64,000 nucleotides of DNA from Leptolyngbya sp. FACHB-8 (lineage in GTDB: Bacteria; Cyanobacteriota; Cyanobacteriia; Elainellales; Elainellaceae): positions 43,163 through 107,162 of the forward strand of contig NZ_JACJOO010000072.1 in NCBI RefSeq assembly GCF_014695575.1, written 5' to 3'. The translations under genes and the position numbers were made by a program. The notes beneath the pieces were generated by a model. The model did no database searches, was not told the origin of the DNA, and saw nothing but the letters and a program-made list of their open reading frames with translations. The first letter of the stretch is position 1, and every line of letters begins with the position of its first letter. Positions 8,698 to 16,651 of this stretch are shown piece by piece.

Positions 8698-9867
8698 ATG
8701 CGACCGGAATCTCTTCAACGGCGCTGGCGATCGCTCCTGCAGCGCATTTTGATGGTTGGACTGGCGGCTTATCTGGCCTTCAGCCCCCTTCATCCTGCTC
8801 CCGTGCTGGCACAAACTCAGGCGGCCTCAACGCGCCATAGCACGAGTTTTGTGGCAGCAGCAGTCAATCGAGTCGGTACAGCAGTGGTTCGTATCGATAC
8901 TGAGCGTACGGTCACCCGCGAGCCAACGCCATTTTTTAACGATCCCTTCTTTCGAGAATTTTTTGGCGATCGCGGCTTCCCACAGCAGGGTCCCTACGAG
9001 GAGCGTCTGCGGGGCCAGGGTTCCGGTTTCATTATTGATGCCGATGGCTCTATTTTGACCAATGCTCACGTGGTGAACCAGGCCGATCGCGTAACGGTGA
9101 CCCTGAAGGACGAGCGGCAGTTTGCTGCCAAGGTTCTGGGGGTTGATGAAGTGACCGATATGGCCCTTGTAAAGATTGACGACCCTGATGGCAATCTGCC
9201 CGTTGCTCCCTTGGGAGATTCAGAACAGGTGCAGGTGGGCGATTGGGCGATCGCTGTCGGTAATCCCCTCGGCCTCGACAATACCGTTACTCTGGGGATT
9301 GTCAGTACCCTCAATCGCTCCAGCGCTCTGGTGGGTATTCCTGACAAGCGGCTGGACTTTATTCAAACCGATGCTGCCATTAACCCTGGCAATTCTGGTG
9401 GGCCATTGCTCAACGAAGATGGCGAAGTGATTGGTATCAATACCGCTATCCGTGCCAACGCCATGGGTATTGGGTTTGCCATTCCCATCAACAAGGCGAA
9501 AGAAATTCTGCCCCAACTGGCCCGAGGCGAGCATGTGACTCACCCGTACCTGGGCGTGCAAATTGCCACTCTGACGCCGGATTTGGCCCGACAGAATAAC
9601 AGTGACCCCAACTCCTCGGTTCTTCTACCAGAAATTACAGGAGTATTGGTTATTGGTGTCGTTCCGAATTCCCCAGCCGCTAGTGCTGGCCTGCGTCGCG
9701 GCGACGTTATTACAGAGTTAGAAGGGCAGGCAGCCACCTCCGCTGATCAGGTGCAACGGACTGTTGAAAATAGCCGCGTGGGTGAACCTCTGCGACTCAC
9801 CATTCGTCGGGGCGATAACACCCAGCAGTTGTCAGTCCGCACGGCTGAGTTGCAGGGGCAATCCTAG
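8698..9867 (+). CDS. HtrA/Deg-family serine protease
   Basis: 389 residues. HtrA proteases degrade misfolded proteins in the periplasm or lumen during stress. The N-terminus is basic, then hydrophobic (about 15-30), followed by APVLAQ, so it is exported or anchored. The trypsin-like domain shows the full triad: His124 in TNAHVV, Asp154 in VTDMALVK and Ser233 in NPGNSGGPL. One PDZ domain follows (about 285-380), with [22 protein letters not shown]. One PDZ domain and this length fit the cyanobacterial HhoA/HhoB/HtrA trio; I cannot tell which member it is. It stands alone between a divergent repressor and a hairpin. Confidence 0.93.
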   Translation: MRPESLQRRWRSLLQRILMVGLAAYLAFSPLHPAPVLAQTQAASTRHSTSFVAAAVNRVGTAVVRIDTERTVTREPTPFFNDPFFREFFGDRGFPQQGPYEERLRGQGSGFIIDADGSILTNAHVVNQADRVTVTLKDERQFAAKVLGVDEVTDMALVKIDDPDGNLPVAPLGDSEQVQVGDWAIAVGNPLGLDNTVTLGIVSTLNRSSALVGIPDKRLDFIQTDAAINPGNSGGPLLNEDGEVIGINTAIRANAMGIGFAIPINKAKEILPQLARGEHVTHPYLGVQIATLTPDLARQNNSDPNSSVLLPEITGVLVIGVVPNSPAASAGLRRGDVITELEGQAATSADQVQRTVENSRVGEPLRLTIRRGDNTQQLSVRTAELQGQS

Positions 9868-9965
9868 GGCCCGCTTTAAAGTCGAAGAGTTGTTTTTTCG
9901 CGTAGGAAGCGCGCGGAAAAATAACCTTTAAAGTAGGCTCTAACCCTTTCATCGAATTCAACATA

Positions 9966-9992
9966 GGGAGGGTGCACTGCATCCTCCCTTTT
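9966..9992 (+). terminator. Terminator-like hairpin after htrA
   Basis: GGGAGG and CCTCCC arms around a palindromic TGCA core, followed by TTTTCC. It lies about 100 bp past the protease stop codon in a gap of 251 bp that holds no gene. Confidence 0.55.
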
Positions 9993-10118
9993 CCTTGTTG
10001 GAAGGAGCGCAGGGCTTAGTTCCATACGCTTCTTTTGCCACCATGAAACCTTGAGATCGACTGAAAATGGTTCAACTGAAAATGGTTTAATAATGAAGTT
10101 TCTTAGAGGTAAGGTTCA

Positions 10119-10673
10119 GTGCAGTGCCCGAAAGATAAAACCGAATCCCTGATGGATGTGGTGCTTGCGGGAGATTTACCCGCAAAACACTGCCCTGCAT
10201 GCGAGGGAAACTGGATTTTACCGGAGGTCTACCATGAATGGCAGCAGCAGCAGGAACCTTCCAAACTGGAGCCAGTTCCTGCTGATTTGGATATTGGCTA
10301 TGAACCTGCTGCTCTGGATGCCCGAGCGGGGCTTTGCCCCGAGTGTCATGGCTTTTTGGCCCGTGCCCGGATTGGGCTCAATCCGGCTTTTTATGTAGAA
10401 CGATGTGCTCGCTGTGGTGGTATCTGGTGCGATCGCCATGAGTGGGATGTTCTCATTCATCTTGGGCTGCACACTGATGTTCCCTACCTGTTCACGGCAG
10501 ACTGGCAACATCAAACCCGTGAACAGGAATATTTGGATCGTGAGCGCCGCGCTACCGTCGAGAAGTTGGGGGAGGAATTAGCCCAACAAATTTTCGATCT
10601 GGCCGAAAAGCTGGAAAACCACCCCAACGGAGATTTTGGGGTGGCGTACTTGATGCGCCGTTTTACTGCGTAA
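10119..10673 (+). CDS. Zinc-ribbon (TFIIB-type) protein
   Basis: 184 residues from a GTG preceded by AGAGGTAAGG. It has two zinc ribbons of the zf-TFIIB type: MQCPKDK...HCPACEG at the start and LCPECHG...CARCGGIWCD at about residues 72-108. The last 60 residues form a charged helix. Proteins of this type are common in cyanobacteria and have no proven role; binding nucleic acid or protein is possible. There is no operon context, since both neighbours are separated by hairpins. Confidence 0.75.
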   Translation: MQCPKDKTESLMDVVLAGDLPAKHCPACEGNWILPEVYHEWQQQQEPSKLEPVPADLDIGYEPAALDARAGLCPECHGFLARARIGLNPAFYVERCARCGGIWCDRHEWDVLIHLGLHTDVPYLFTADWQHQTREQEYLDRERRATVEKLGEELAQQIFDLAEKLENHPNGDFGVAYLMRRFTA

Positions 10674-10699
10674 TACTCACTGGTCGTTTTCTACGCATT

Positions 10700-10754
10700 T
10701 GGATGGGGTGTGGTGCAATAGGCAGGAAGTGCCTATTGCACCACACCCCATCCA
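10700..10754. repeat. Long perfect hairpin, 24-bp stem
   Basis: Arms 10701-10724 and 10730-10753 are exact complements with a 5-nt loop. It lies between the convergent zinc-ribbon and alanine racemase genes. It lacks a clear T-run, so it may be a terminator, an mRNA-stabilising structure or a repeat element. Confidence 0.8.
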
Positions 10755-10776
10755 TCGGTTTGAAACATGATCGGTG

Positions 10777-10835
10777 GATTTTGTGAGGCGCATCGCACCT
10801 CACAAAATCTTGCTATTCAATTTTGTGAGGCGGTT
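10777..10835. repeat. Hairpin with a third copy of its arm
   Basis: GATTTTGTGAGG and its complement (10777-10809) form a 12-bp stem. A further ATTTTGTGAGGCG follows at about 10820, inside the end of alr, so the middle arm could pair with either copy. Confidence 0.6.
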
Positions 10836-12019
10836 TCAACGACCTCTTGCGGATGATTGACGGTCAATCGGGGCAACCGATGCTTGAAGCCACAGAGAAT
10901 TTCCCAGGAAATAGTGCCGAGGGTATTGGCCCAATCATCCGCTGAAATTGACTCCTGCCCGTCACGGCCCAGGAGCGTTACGACATCTCCAGCCTGCACA
11001 TCAGGAATAGCACTCACATCCAGCATGAGCTGGTCCATCGTTACAGCACCAATCTGAGGAACACGCTGGCCTCGAATCAGCACCTCCATCCGATTCGTCA
11101 ACAGCCGGGGAACCCCATCTGCATAGCCAATGCCTATAACAGCCATTTGCATATCCCGGTCAGCAATGAACTTGTGACCATAGCTGACGCCAGTACCTGC
11201 GGCTAAGGGCTTGACCTGGGTAATGCGGGCTTTGACCTGAAGAACGGGTTTAAGTGGAATTTTTGCAACTAGATGGGGAGCTGGATGTAGGCCATACATA
11301 GCTAACCCTGTACGTACCAGATCGTAGTGTAGAGATGGGTCTGCCAGAGTTGCAGCGGAATTTGCCAGGTGGAGCCGAGGGGGGGTAATTCCAGCGGCTT
11401 TTAGGTGAGCGATCGCTGACTCATAACGTTGATACTGCAACTGCATAATCCCTGGGTTTGGATCATCAGCTGTGGCCAGATGAGAATAGACGCTGGCAAT
11501 TTCTAAGTGAGGTAGACTTTTCACCAATTGCCCAAACTCAGCGGCTTGTTCCCAAGAAATTCCCAGCCGCGACATTCCTGTATCCAGCTTCAGGTGAACG
11601 GGCAGGGGAGAACGGGAACGCATCGTACCCATGGTCTCGGAGAAAATGAGTGCTTGCTTGGGGGTGCAGAGGGTCGGTTGTAGTTTCCATTGAGCGATCG
11701 CTCTCACCTGCTCTGCCGTGTTAGTAGCTCCCAGCAGCAGAATAGGTGCTTGAATACCTGCTTCTCGTAGTTCAATGCCTTCAGGAATGGTAGCGACTCC
11801 TAGCCAAGTGGCTCCGTGGCGCAGGGCAGTGCGAGCGATTGTTACGGCCCCATGGCCATACGCATCGGCTTTGACGACCGCCATCAATTCGGTTCGCGGG
11901 GCCAATCGCCGCCGGATTTGCTGGACGTTATGTGCCAGCGCTCCCAGGTCTACTTCTACCCAAGCCCGTTCCCGTAGCATGGGTATGAGATTTGGGGAAT
12001 GTTCCCAACTCAACATCAC
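10817..12019 (-). CDS. alr: Alanine racemase
   Basis: About 400 residues. The enzyme interconverts L- and D-alanine with pyridoxal phosphate and supplies D-Ala for peptidoglycan. The N-terminal barrel carries the cofactor lysine in VVKADAYGHGA. The C-terminal domain has the second catalytic residue, Tyr, in GVSYGHKF, and the conserved block GIGYADGVPR. Length and motif order are normal. GTG (12019) and ATG (12016) are adjacent possible starts; GGAGG lies 6-9 bases upstream and serves either. The gene stands alone, with hairpins on both sides. Confidence 0.95.
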   Translation of the reverse strand: MMLSWEHSPNLIPMLRERAWVEVDLGALAHNVQQIRRRLAPRTELMAVVKADAYGHGAVTIARTALRHGATWLGVATIPEGIELREAGIQAPILLLGATNTAEQVRAIAQWKLQPTLCTPKQALIFSETMGTMRSRSPLPVHLKLDTGMSRLGISWEQAAEFGQLVKSLPHLEIASVYSHLATADDPNPGIMQLQYQRYESAIAHLKAAGITPPRLHLANSAATLADPSLHYDLVRTGLAMYGLHPAPHLVAKIPLKPVLQVKARITQVKPLAAGTGVSYGHKFIADRDMQMAVIGIGYADGVPRLLTNRMEVLIRGQRVPQIGAVTMDQLMLDVSAIPDVQAGDVVTLLGRDGQESISADDWANTLGTISWEILCGFKHRLPRLTVNHPQEVVETASQN

Positions 12020-12185
12020 ATCACTCCTCCATCACACCGTTCACACACTGCCATCAAACCGCAACCTTTGAATTTTCGCTACGGTTGCTGGACAGTTGTT
12101 GGCTATTTGTGCCTTTCATTTAAGCAGTACTTTTTCAAATCGATAACTCCATTTGGGTTATTGCTAGCGTCACGTTAGTTAATCC

Positions 12186-12266
12186 CAATTCGGAATAAGC
12201 CCAAGTGCCCATTTTGGCGTGCGCTCTGCACGCACCAAAATGGGCTTTCTCGAACTCAGATTAGTT
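12186..12266. repeat. Repeat family B, copy 1 (hairpin element)
   Basis: A hairpin with arms GCCCATTTTGG...CGTGCG and its complement (12207-12245). The flank TTCGGAATAAGCCCAAGTG and the hairpin arm recur at 19010-19110 with few changes, and the outer ends (TTCGG / CGAACTCAG) are roughly inverted. It looks like a small dispersed repeat. Confidence 0.6.
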
Positions 12267-12270
12267 ATGG

Positions 12271-14106
12271 TTATTCAGGCTGTGTGGTTTCTTTGGCTTC
12301 CCAGGAAGGCTTTTTGCCCGTTAGCCAATAGGTCTGCATCAGCCCTTTGCCCTTGATTTCGATGATTTCCCGCTTCTCAAAGCGGTAGTCGTCTTTCAAC
12401 TTTTCGTAGACTGACTCGGTGACCTGGATGCGACCGGGTTCTCCCTGGGTTTCCATACGACTGGCGACGTTAACCGTATCGCCCCAGAGGTCGTAGCTAA
12501 ATTTGCGCGTGCCGATAATGCCGGCAATAACGGGGCCGGTGTGAATCCCAATTCGCAAACTTAAGGGAATGCCTGTCGGAGTGTGAAATGTGCGAATGAG
12601 CTCCTGCATCGCCAGAGCCATTTCTGCGGTTGCGGCAATGGGATCCGGTATTGGTGTGGGGACGCCGCCCACGACCATGTAAGCATCCCCGATGGTCTTG
12701 ATCTTCTCCAAGCCCTTAAAGGTTGCTAGCTCGTCAAAGGCCGTGAAAATGGCGTTGAGCAATTCCACCAATTCCACCGGGGAAATGTCTGTGGAAAGGG
12801 CCGTAAAATTGGCGATATCAGCAAATAGAACCGAGGCACGTGTAAAGCTATCAACAATGGTCTTCTGACCCCGTTTTAGGCGTTCGGCGATCGCCTGAGG
12901 CATAATATTCAGCAGCAATTGCTCGGTTCGCTTTCGCTGATGCCGCAGTTCGGCCTCTGTCTGTCGACGAGTGGTTATGTTTTGCACGCTTCCTTCATAG
13001 CACACCACTTTTCCTGCTGCGTCTCGGATTAACCGCACGTTCTCTGCTACCCAAATTTTGGTGCCGTCTTTGCAATACACCTCCGATTCAAAGTCGGAAG
13101 CTGATTCAAATCGAGATAGGTAAGCAATTAACTCAAATCGTCGTTGGGGTTGAACGTAAAGTTGACGATCCAGGCTAACGATGCTTTCCATCAGCTCCTC
13201 GGGCGAATCGTAGCCCAAAATTTCAGCCAGGGCAGGGTTCGCACTCAAGTAACGCCCTTGGGGAGAAATTTGATAAATTCCTTCGACTGCATTCTCGAAA
13301 ATGCTGCGGTACTTGGCTTCCACCTGCAACAGTGCATCGCTGCGTTGTTCAACCCGTTGTTCTAATTCTTGGGCCTGTTGCTCTAAGCGTTGTTGGTAGT
13401 CCAGAAGCGCGGCTTCGGCTCGCCTGCGATCGCTAATGTCATACAGCGTTGTTAATAACGCCTGATTCCCACCCAACTGCAGCGAATGGACGGAGGCCGA
13501 TACCCAAACTTCCTGGCCATCGACCCGGCGGATTTGCATTTCATAATTGCGCACATGTCCTTCGGTCTGGAGCCTCTCTAGCAAGTGCTCCTCAGCGTCC
13601 GGATTGACCATAAAGTCTCGGAGTTTGTGCCCAACCAGAGCCTGGGGTTCTAGCCCCAGGTGATCACGCGAGGTGATGTTGGCAAAGGAAATGACCCCAT
13701 CTAACCGTTGGGTCAGAATCATCAAAATAGGCGTTGATTCAGCGATGGCTCGGAAGAGAGCTTCGCTCTCCCGCATGGTTTCGACAGCCTGGGTGTAGAG
13801 CTGGTATTCCAGGGCATCACCATGTTCTGCCGTAGCCTTTAAGATCAGCTCAAGGTCTTGCTTATCCCGTAAGACGGTAGACAAAATATCTTGCAGGGCT
13901 GTCTCCGCCATTTGGCGCTGCGTCACTTCCGCCTGCAGCCTTTCATTGGTAGATCGCAGTGTAGCTTCTACAACATCGCCATGTTCTACGGTGGCCTGAA
14001 GGGTAATGCGTAAATCTTCATTCTCCTGTTTTAGCCGTGCAAGTTCCTCACGGAGAACCGCTACATCTGAACCAGATTCAGGCTCGATCTTAACGTTCGG
14101 CTCCAT
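12271..14106 (-). CDS. PAS-domain class III adenylate cyclase
   Basis: 611 residues, probably soluble (no membrane segment). It makes cAMP from ATP. Order: a helical N-terminal module with EHGD at 41-44 and 94-97; PAS domain (about 112-230); coiled coil (230-262); PAS domain (263-385); linker; cyclase domain (about 415-600). In the cyclase domain the metal-binding Asp residues are Asp430 (LFADIANFT) and Asp474 (TIGDAYMVV). Lys470 and Asp539 (YDLWGDTVN) are the ATP-selecting pair, and Asn546 and Arg550 (NVASRME) are the transition-state residues. All are present, so it should be active, as a homodimer. It is the last gene of a four-gene leftward cluster, 14 bp after the STAS gene. The N-terminal module is shared with the diguanylate cyclase upstream. 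Confidence 0.93.
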   Translation of the reverse strand: MEPNVKIEPESGSDVAVLREELARLKQENEDLRITLQATVEHGDVVEATLRSTNERLQAEVTQRQMAETALQDILSTVLRDKQDLELILKATAEHGDALEYQLYTQAVETMRESEALFRAIAESTPILMILTQRLDGVISFANITSRDHLGLEPQALVGHKLRDFMVNPDAEEHLLERLQTEGHVRNYEMQIRRVDGQEVWVSASVHSLQLGGNQALLTTLYDISDRRRAEAALLDYQQRLEQQAQELEQRVEQRSDALLQVEAKYRSIFENAVEGIYQISPQGRYLSANPALAEILGYDSPEELMESIVSLDRQLYVQPQRRFELIAYLSRFESASDFESEVYCKDGTKIWVAENVRLIRDAAGKVVCYEGSVQNITTRRQTEAELRHQRKRTEQLLLNIMPQAIAERLKRGQKTIVDSFTRASVLFADIANFTALSTDISPVELVELLNAIFTAFDELATFKGLEKIKTIGDAYMVVGGVPTPIPDPIAATAEMALAMQELIRTFHTPTGIPLSLRIGIHTGPVIAGIIGTRKFSYDLWGDTVNVASRMETQGEPGRIQVTESVYEKLKDDYRFEKREIIEIKGKGLMQTYWLTGKKPSWEAKETTQPE

Positions 14107-14120
14107 TGATGTTGAACCGG

Positions 14121-14507
14121 TTACACATATTCCAACGTTAGACTGGGCATCAACCGTTGCAAATTCTTTAATGATTTGGTTTGCCAGAGGACTTTTTCAG
14201 AGCCCTTCAGCACAAGATGCACATCTTTTCGTTCACGCACCTTGACAACAAACATGGAAAGTGTACTGATGCCAGAGCTGTTGAGAAACTCCAGATCTGT
14301 CAGATCGAGCGTTAATCGCGCCGCTCCATCCACTGCACTCAGTAACAGATCCATGATTGGCTGATACTCCTCCATTCCATCTAACCGCAGAAATCCTTGA
14401 ATGACGACCGTGGAGGTTTCTGGATACTGAATGATACTATACTCGTCTGTCTTTATTTCCACAGGTTCCCATTGCTCCCGTTCTGTATGGTCAGGCTGTG
14501 ACATCAA
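14121..14507 (-). CDS. STAS-like switch protein, slr1659 type
   Basis: 128 residues. It resembles the slr1659 family, which has an STAS (anti-anti-sigma-like) fold. The motif EFLNSSGISTLSMF at about residues 73-86 holds the Ser pair where STAS switch proteins are phosphorylated; the fold around it is LTLDLTDLEF before and VHLVLKGSEK after. In a partner switch, the unphosphorylated form binds the ATPase-fold partner and a PP2C phosphatase resets it. The partner (next gene upstream) and a PP2C phosphatase (16652) are both in this cluster. The adenylate cyclase follows after 14 bp. Confidence 0.85.
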   Translation of the reverse strand: MMSQPDHTEREQWEPVEIKTDEYSIIQYPETSTVVIQGFLRLDGMEEYQPIMDLLLSAVDGAARLTLDLTDLEFLNSSGISTLSMFVVKVRERKDVHLVLKGSEKVLWQTKSLKNLQRLMPSLTLEYV

Positions 14508-14589
14508 CCTTTCCCAAGTCTATAAAAATAGCAGGACTCATTTATTCACGATAGTCCTTGCTAATAAATCCGGGGATGTTTACAAGAGC

Positions 14590-15180
14590 TTACACATCTA
14601 GAGAGACCATCACAGCAACTTGAACGACCTCTGGAGTACTGTCAAGCTCCTGAAATTGCCAACTAAAGCTGGCTCCATAATCATTAATCATCGTCAAGAT
14701 GCCAATACAGGATTCTCCAGTACCTAAAGCTGTTTTTTCAAGCTGTTGAGCATAGAGCATATCGGGGTCAGAATGGCTCAGCTCTTCAATGAATTGTTGA
14801 TAGCTTTTGGTGGTGGAGCGATCGCTAAAATTGACCACCTGAAATACGATTTTCTGTTTGTAGAGGTAGAGAGAAATGGTGATGGGGCGATCGCCAACTG
14901 TTTCGCTGTATTTCACTGCATTTTCCAACAGCTCATTGGCAATAAAGCTAACAGCGGCCTTAACTGTATCACGCTGATTAATCTGCCCATTTGTGGGAGT
15001 ATCGCCTGGAAAAAATGCAGCAAAATAATCTCCCAGAAAGTCAGCCGAGAGGCCATAGTTACGCCACCGTTGCTTGCGGGGAGCGTTGCTGGGGGAGAAA
15101 TGCAGCGTTAGGTACTCATCACTAGCTGCAATTGTGGATGTGAACTCACCATAAACATGAGTTCCAGTAGTATCAATCAT
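14590..15180 (-). CDS. ATPase-fold regulator, slr1658 type
   Basis: 196 residues from the ATG at 15180; a TTG-started frame reaches 15288 but would overlap the upstream gene and adds no conserved sequence. The middle contains the N-box of the HATPase fold, IANELLENAVKYSE. A Gly-containing segment TGESCIGILTMINDYG near the C-terminus could form the lid. It resembles slr1658-family proteins, which travel with slr1659-type STAS proteins. By analogy with anti-sigma kinases it may phosphorylate or bind the STAS partner, but I see no canonical second Gly box, so kinase activity is an inference. It lies 82 bp upstream of the STAS gene. Confidence 0.8.
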   Translation of the reverse strand: MIDTTGTHVYGEFTSTIAASDEYLTLHFSPSNAPRKQRWRNYGLSADFLGDYFAAFFPGDTPTNGQINQRDTVKAAVSFIANELLENAVKYSETVGDRPITISLYLYKQKIVFQVVNFSDRSTTKSYQQFIEELSHSDPDMLYAQQLEKTALGTGESCIGILTMINDYGASFSWQFQELDSTPEVVQVAVMVSLDV

Positions 15181-15274
15181 AGATGTGAGGAACCAGCAAG
15201 TAGGTTCGTAGTGTCTGAACTGCTTGTAGGATTGGCTTTGAGCGTGTGTTACACACCCGAAGTCAAGGCTGAAT

Positions 15275-16177
15275 CTAGTATTCCTCAAGTTGAGGAGAGC
15301 TTAACATAGAGCCATGGGATAGGATGCCCCGGTAGATGATGCGTGCCCGACCCTGTTGTTTCGCCTGATAGAGGTGATGATCGGCCTCGTCTAACAAACC
15401 CTGAGAAGAACAGCTCATGTTGGGCAGCACGCTAGAAATGCCGATGCTAAGCGTTACGTAAGGCGACACCCGAGACTGTACATGGGGAATCCGCAAGGCT
15501 TCCACAGCCGTCTGCATTTGGCATGCCACCGCAATGGCTCCCCGCAGATCGGTCTTTGGCAACAAGCCGACGAATTCTTCGCCCCCATAGCGTGCGAGTA
15601 GATCCGTAGGACGTTTGAGAATCTGGGCTAAGGCTTGGGCAATTTGTCGTAGACAATCATCGCCGGCAAGATGCCCGTAAGTGTCATTATATTCCTTAAA
15701 GAAATCAATATCGCATAAAATAGCAGAGAGGGGTGCCATCTCCCGGGCCATCTGCCGCCACTGTTGTTCCAAATACTCGTCTAGGCGACGACGGTTGGGC
15801 ACCTGCGTTAGCCCATCATAGGATGCGAGTAAGTTGGCATAGCGCAGCTTCTCGTACCACTGCATATCCAGAACGTCCCCATGCTCTGTAATCGTTTGCA
15901 AAATAATTTCTAAGTCTTCCTTTTGACGAGAAATTAAATGGAGTAATGTGCTTAGGGTAGATTCAGCCCGCCGCCTCTCGGTAATTTCGGCCTTTAATTG
16001 ACGATTTGCTTCATGTAATTGAGACTCAATTAGGTCGCCATGTTCGGCTGTTGTTGTCAGGGAAATTTGTAAATCTTGATTGACTTGCTGCAGTCGTGCA
16101 AGCTCTCGTTCTAAATTTGTAATTCTGGCATCAACAGGCTGAGCATCTGACGTGTCGTTTGAGTGAGGTTCGATCAT
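15275..16177 (-). CDS. Diguanylate cyclase (GGDEF) with EHGD N-terminal module
   Basis: 300 residues, soluble. It makes cyclic di-GMP from two GTP. The GGDEF domain spans about residues 115-285. Its active-site loop is GGEEF (198-202), a functional variant, with the metal Asp in CDIDFFKEYND. The inhibitory I-site RxxD is present as RPTD (189-192), exactly five residues before the loop, so product feedback is expected. Residues 20-110 are helical and match the N-terminus of the adenylate cyclase at 12271, with EHGD at 45-48 and 98-101. It is the first gene of the leftward cluster, divergent from the SpoIIE-type phosphatase. Confidence 0.93.
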   Translation of the reverse strand: MIEPHSNDTSDAQPVDARITNLERELARLQQVNQDLQISLTTTAEHGDLIESQLHEANRQLKAEITERRRAESTLSTLLHLISRQKEDLEIILQTITEHGDVLDMQWYEKLRYANLLASYDGLTQVPNRRRLDEYLEQQWRQMAREMAPLSAILCDIDFFKEYNDTYGHLAGDDCLRQIAQALAQILKRPTDLLARYGGEEFVGLLPKTDLRGAIAVACQMQTAVEALRIPHVQSRVSPYVTLSIGISSVLPNMSCSSQGLLDEADHHLYQAKQQGRARIIYRGILSHGSMLSSPQLEEY

Positions 16178-16651
16178 GAGAAGCGCTTCGCAAAGCGGAA
16201 CAAAATTTCTTTTAAAAAGAGGTGTTCAGCCTTGCCCCTGATTGCATTTGTGCTGAAACTTTTTGAGTGAAGCTCATACACAGCATAAATATTTTGTGGA
16301 ACAGATGCAAACTGCAGGGGCGATCGCAAGTCTCCACGTTTGTTAACCAACAGAAGTTTCGTAAAACAGTTCGGGAATTCTAAAGCTAACCTACCTGGCC
16401 AATCGATTTTAGAACCCATGAAAAAGTTAATTTTTTAGGCATGGAAAGCACAAAAAATTAACTTTTTATGGAATTTCTCAAATATTTCCTGCTGCCAGAG
16501 GCGTTCATCATTGGGTGCATCCCACTTTTGTAAGTGAGGCGGGCTTCACCCGCCTCACTTACAAAAGTGGGTTTCCAACTCTGCAAAAGTGGGATGTACC
16601 CTTCATCACTTCATCTATTTGTATTAGCCTTAGCTATTCTTAAAGGTTTTT
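16178..16651. other. Divergent control region between diguanylate cyclase and SpoIIE phosphatase
   Basis: 474 bp. It contains a long A/T-rich hairpin (16419-16468: AAAAAGTTAATTTTTT and its complement) and the three-arm structure at 16514-16601. Both divergent promoters must lie here. An 81-codon frame (16174-16419, minus) overlaps the first hairpin, has no ribosome-binding site and no family resemblance, and is not called. Confidence 0.55.
16514..16601. repeat. Three-arm alternative hairpin
   Basis: A perfect 23-bp stem (16521-16543 with 16549-16571, 5-nt loop). A further copy of the right arm, CAAAAGTGGGATG, at about 16584-16596 can pair with the left arm instead, and that pairing extends outward (GGGTGCATCCC with GGGATGTACCC). 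The left arm thus has two competing partners. Confidence 0.75.

Noticed and set aside
15181..15288. Extended start of the slr1658-type protein
   Set aside because: The TTG start would overlap the upstream gene and adds residues not seen as part of the fold; the ATG at 15180 fits better.
16174..16419. 81-codon frame ahead of the diguanylate cyclase, overlapping its start by four bases
   Set aside because: The overlap looks operon-like, but there is no ribosome-binding site, no family resemblance, and the frame starts inside a long A/T-rich hairpin.
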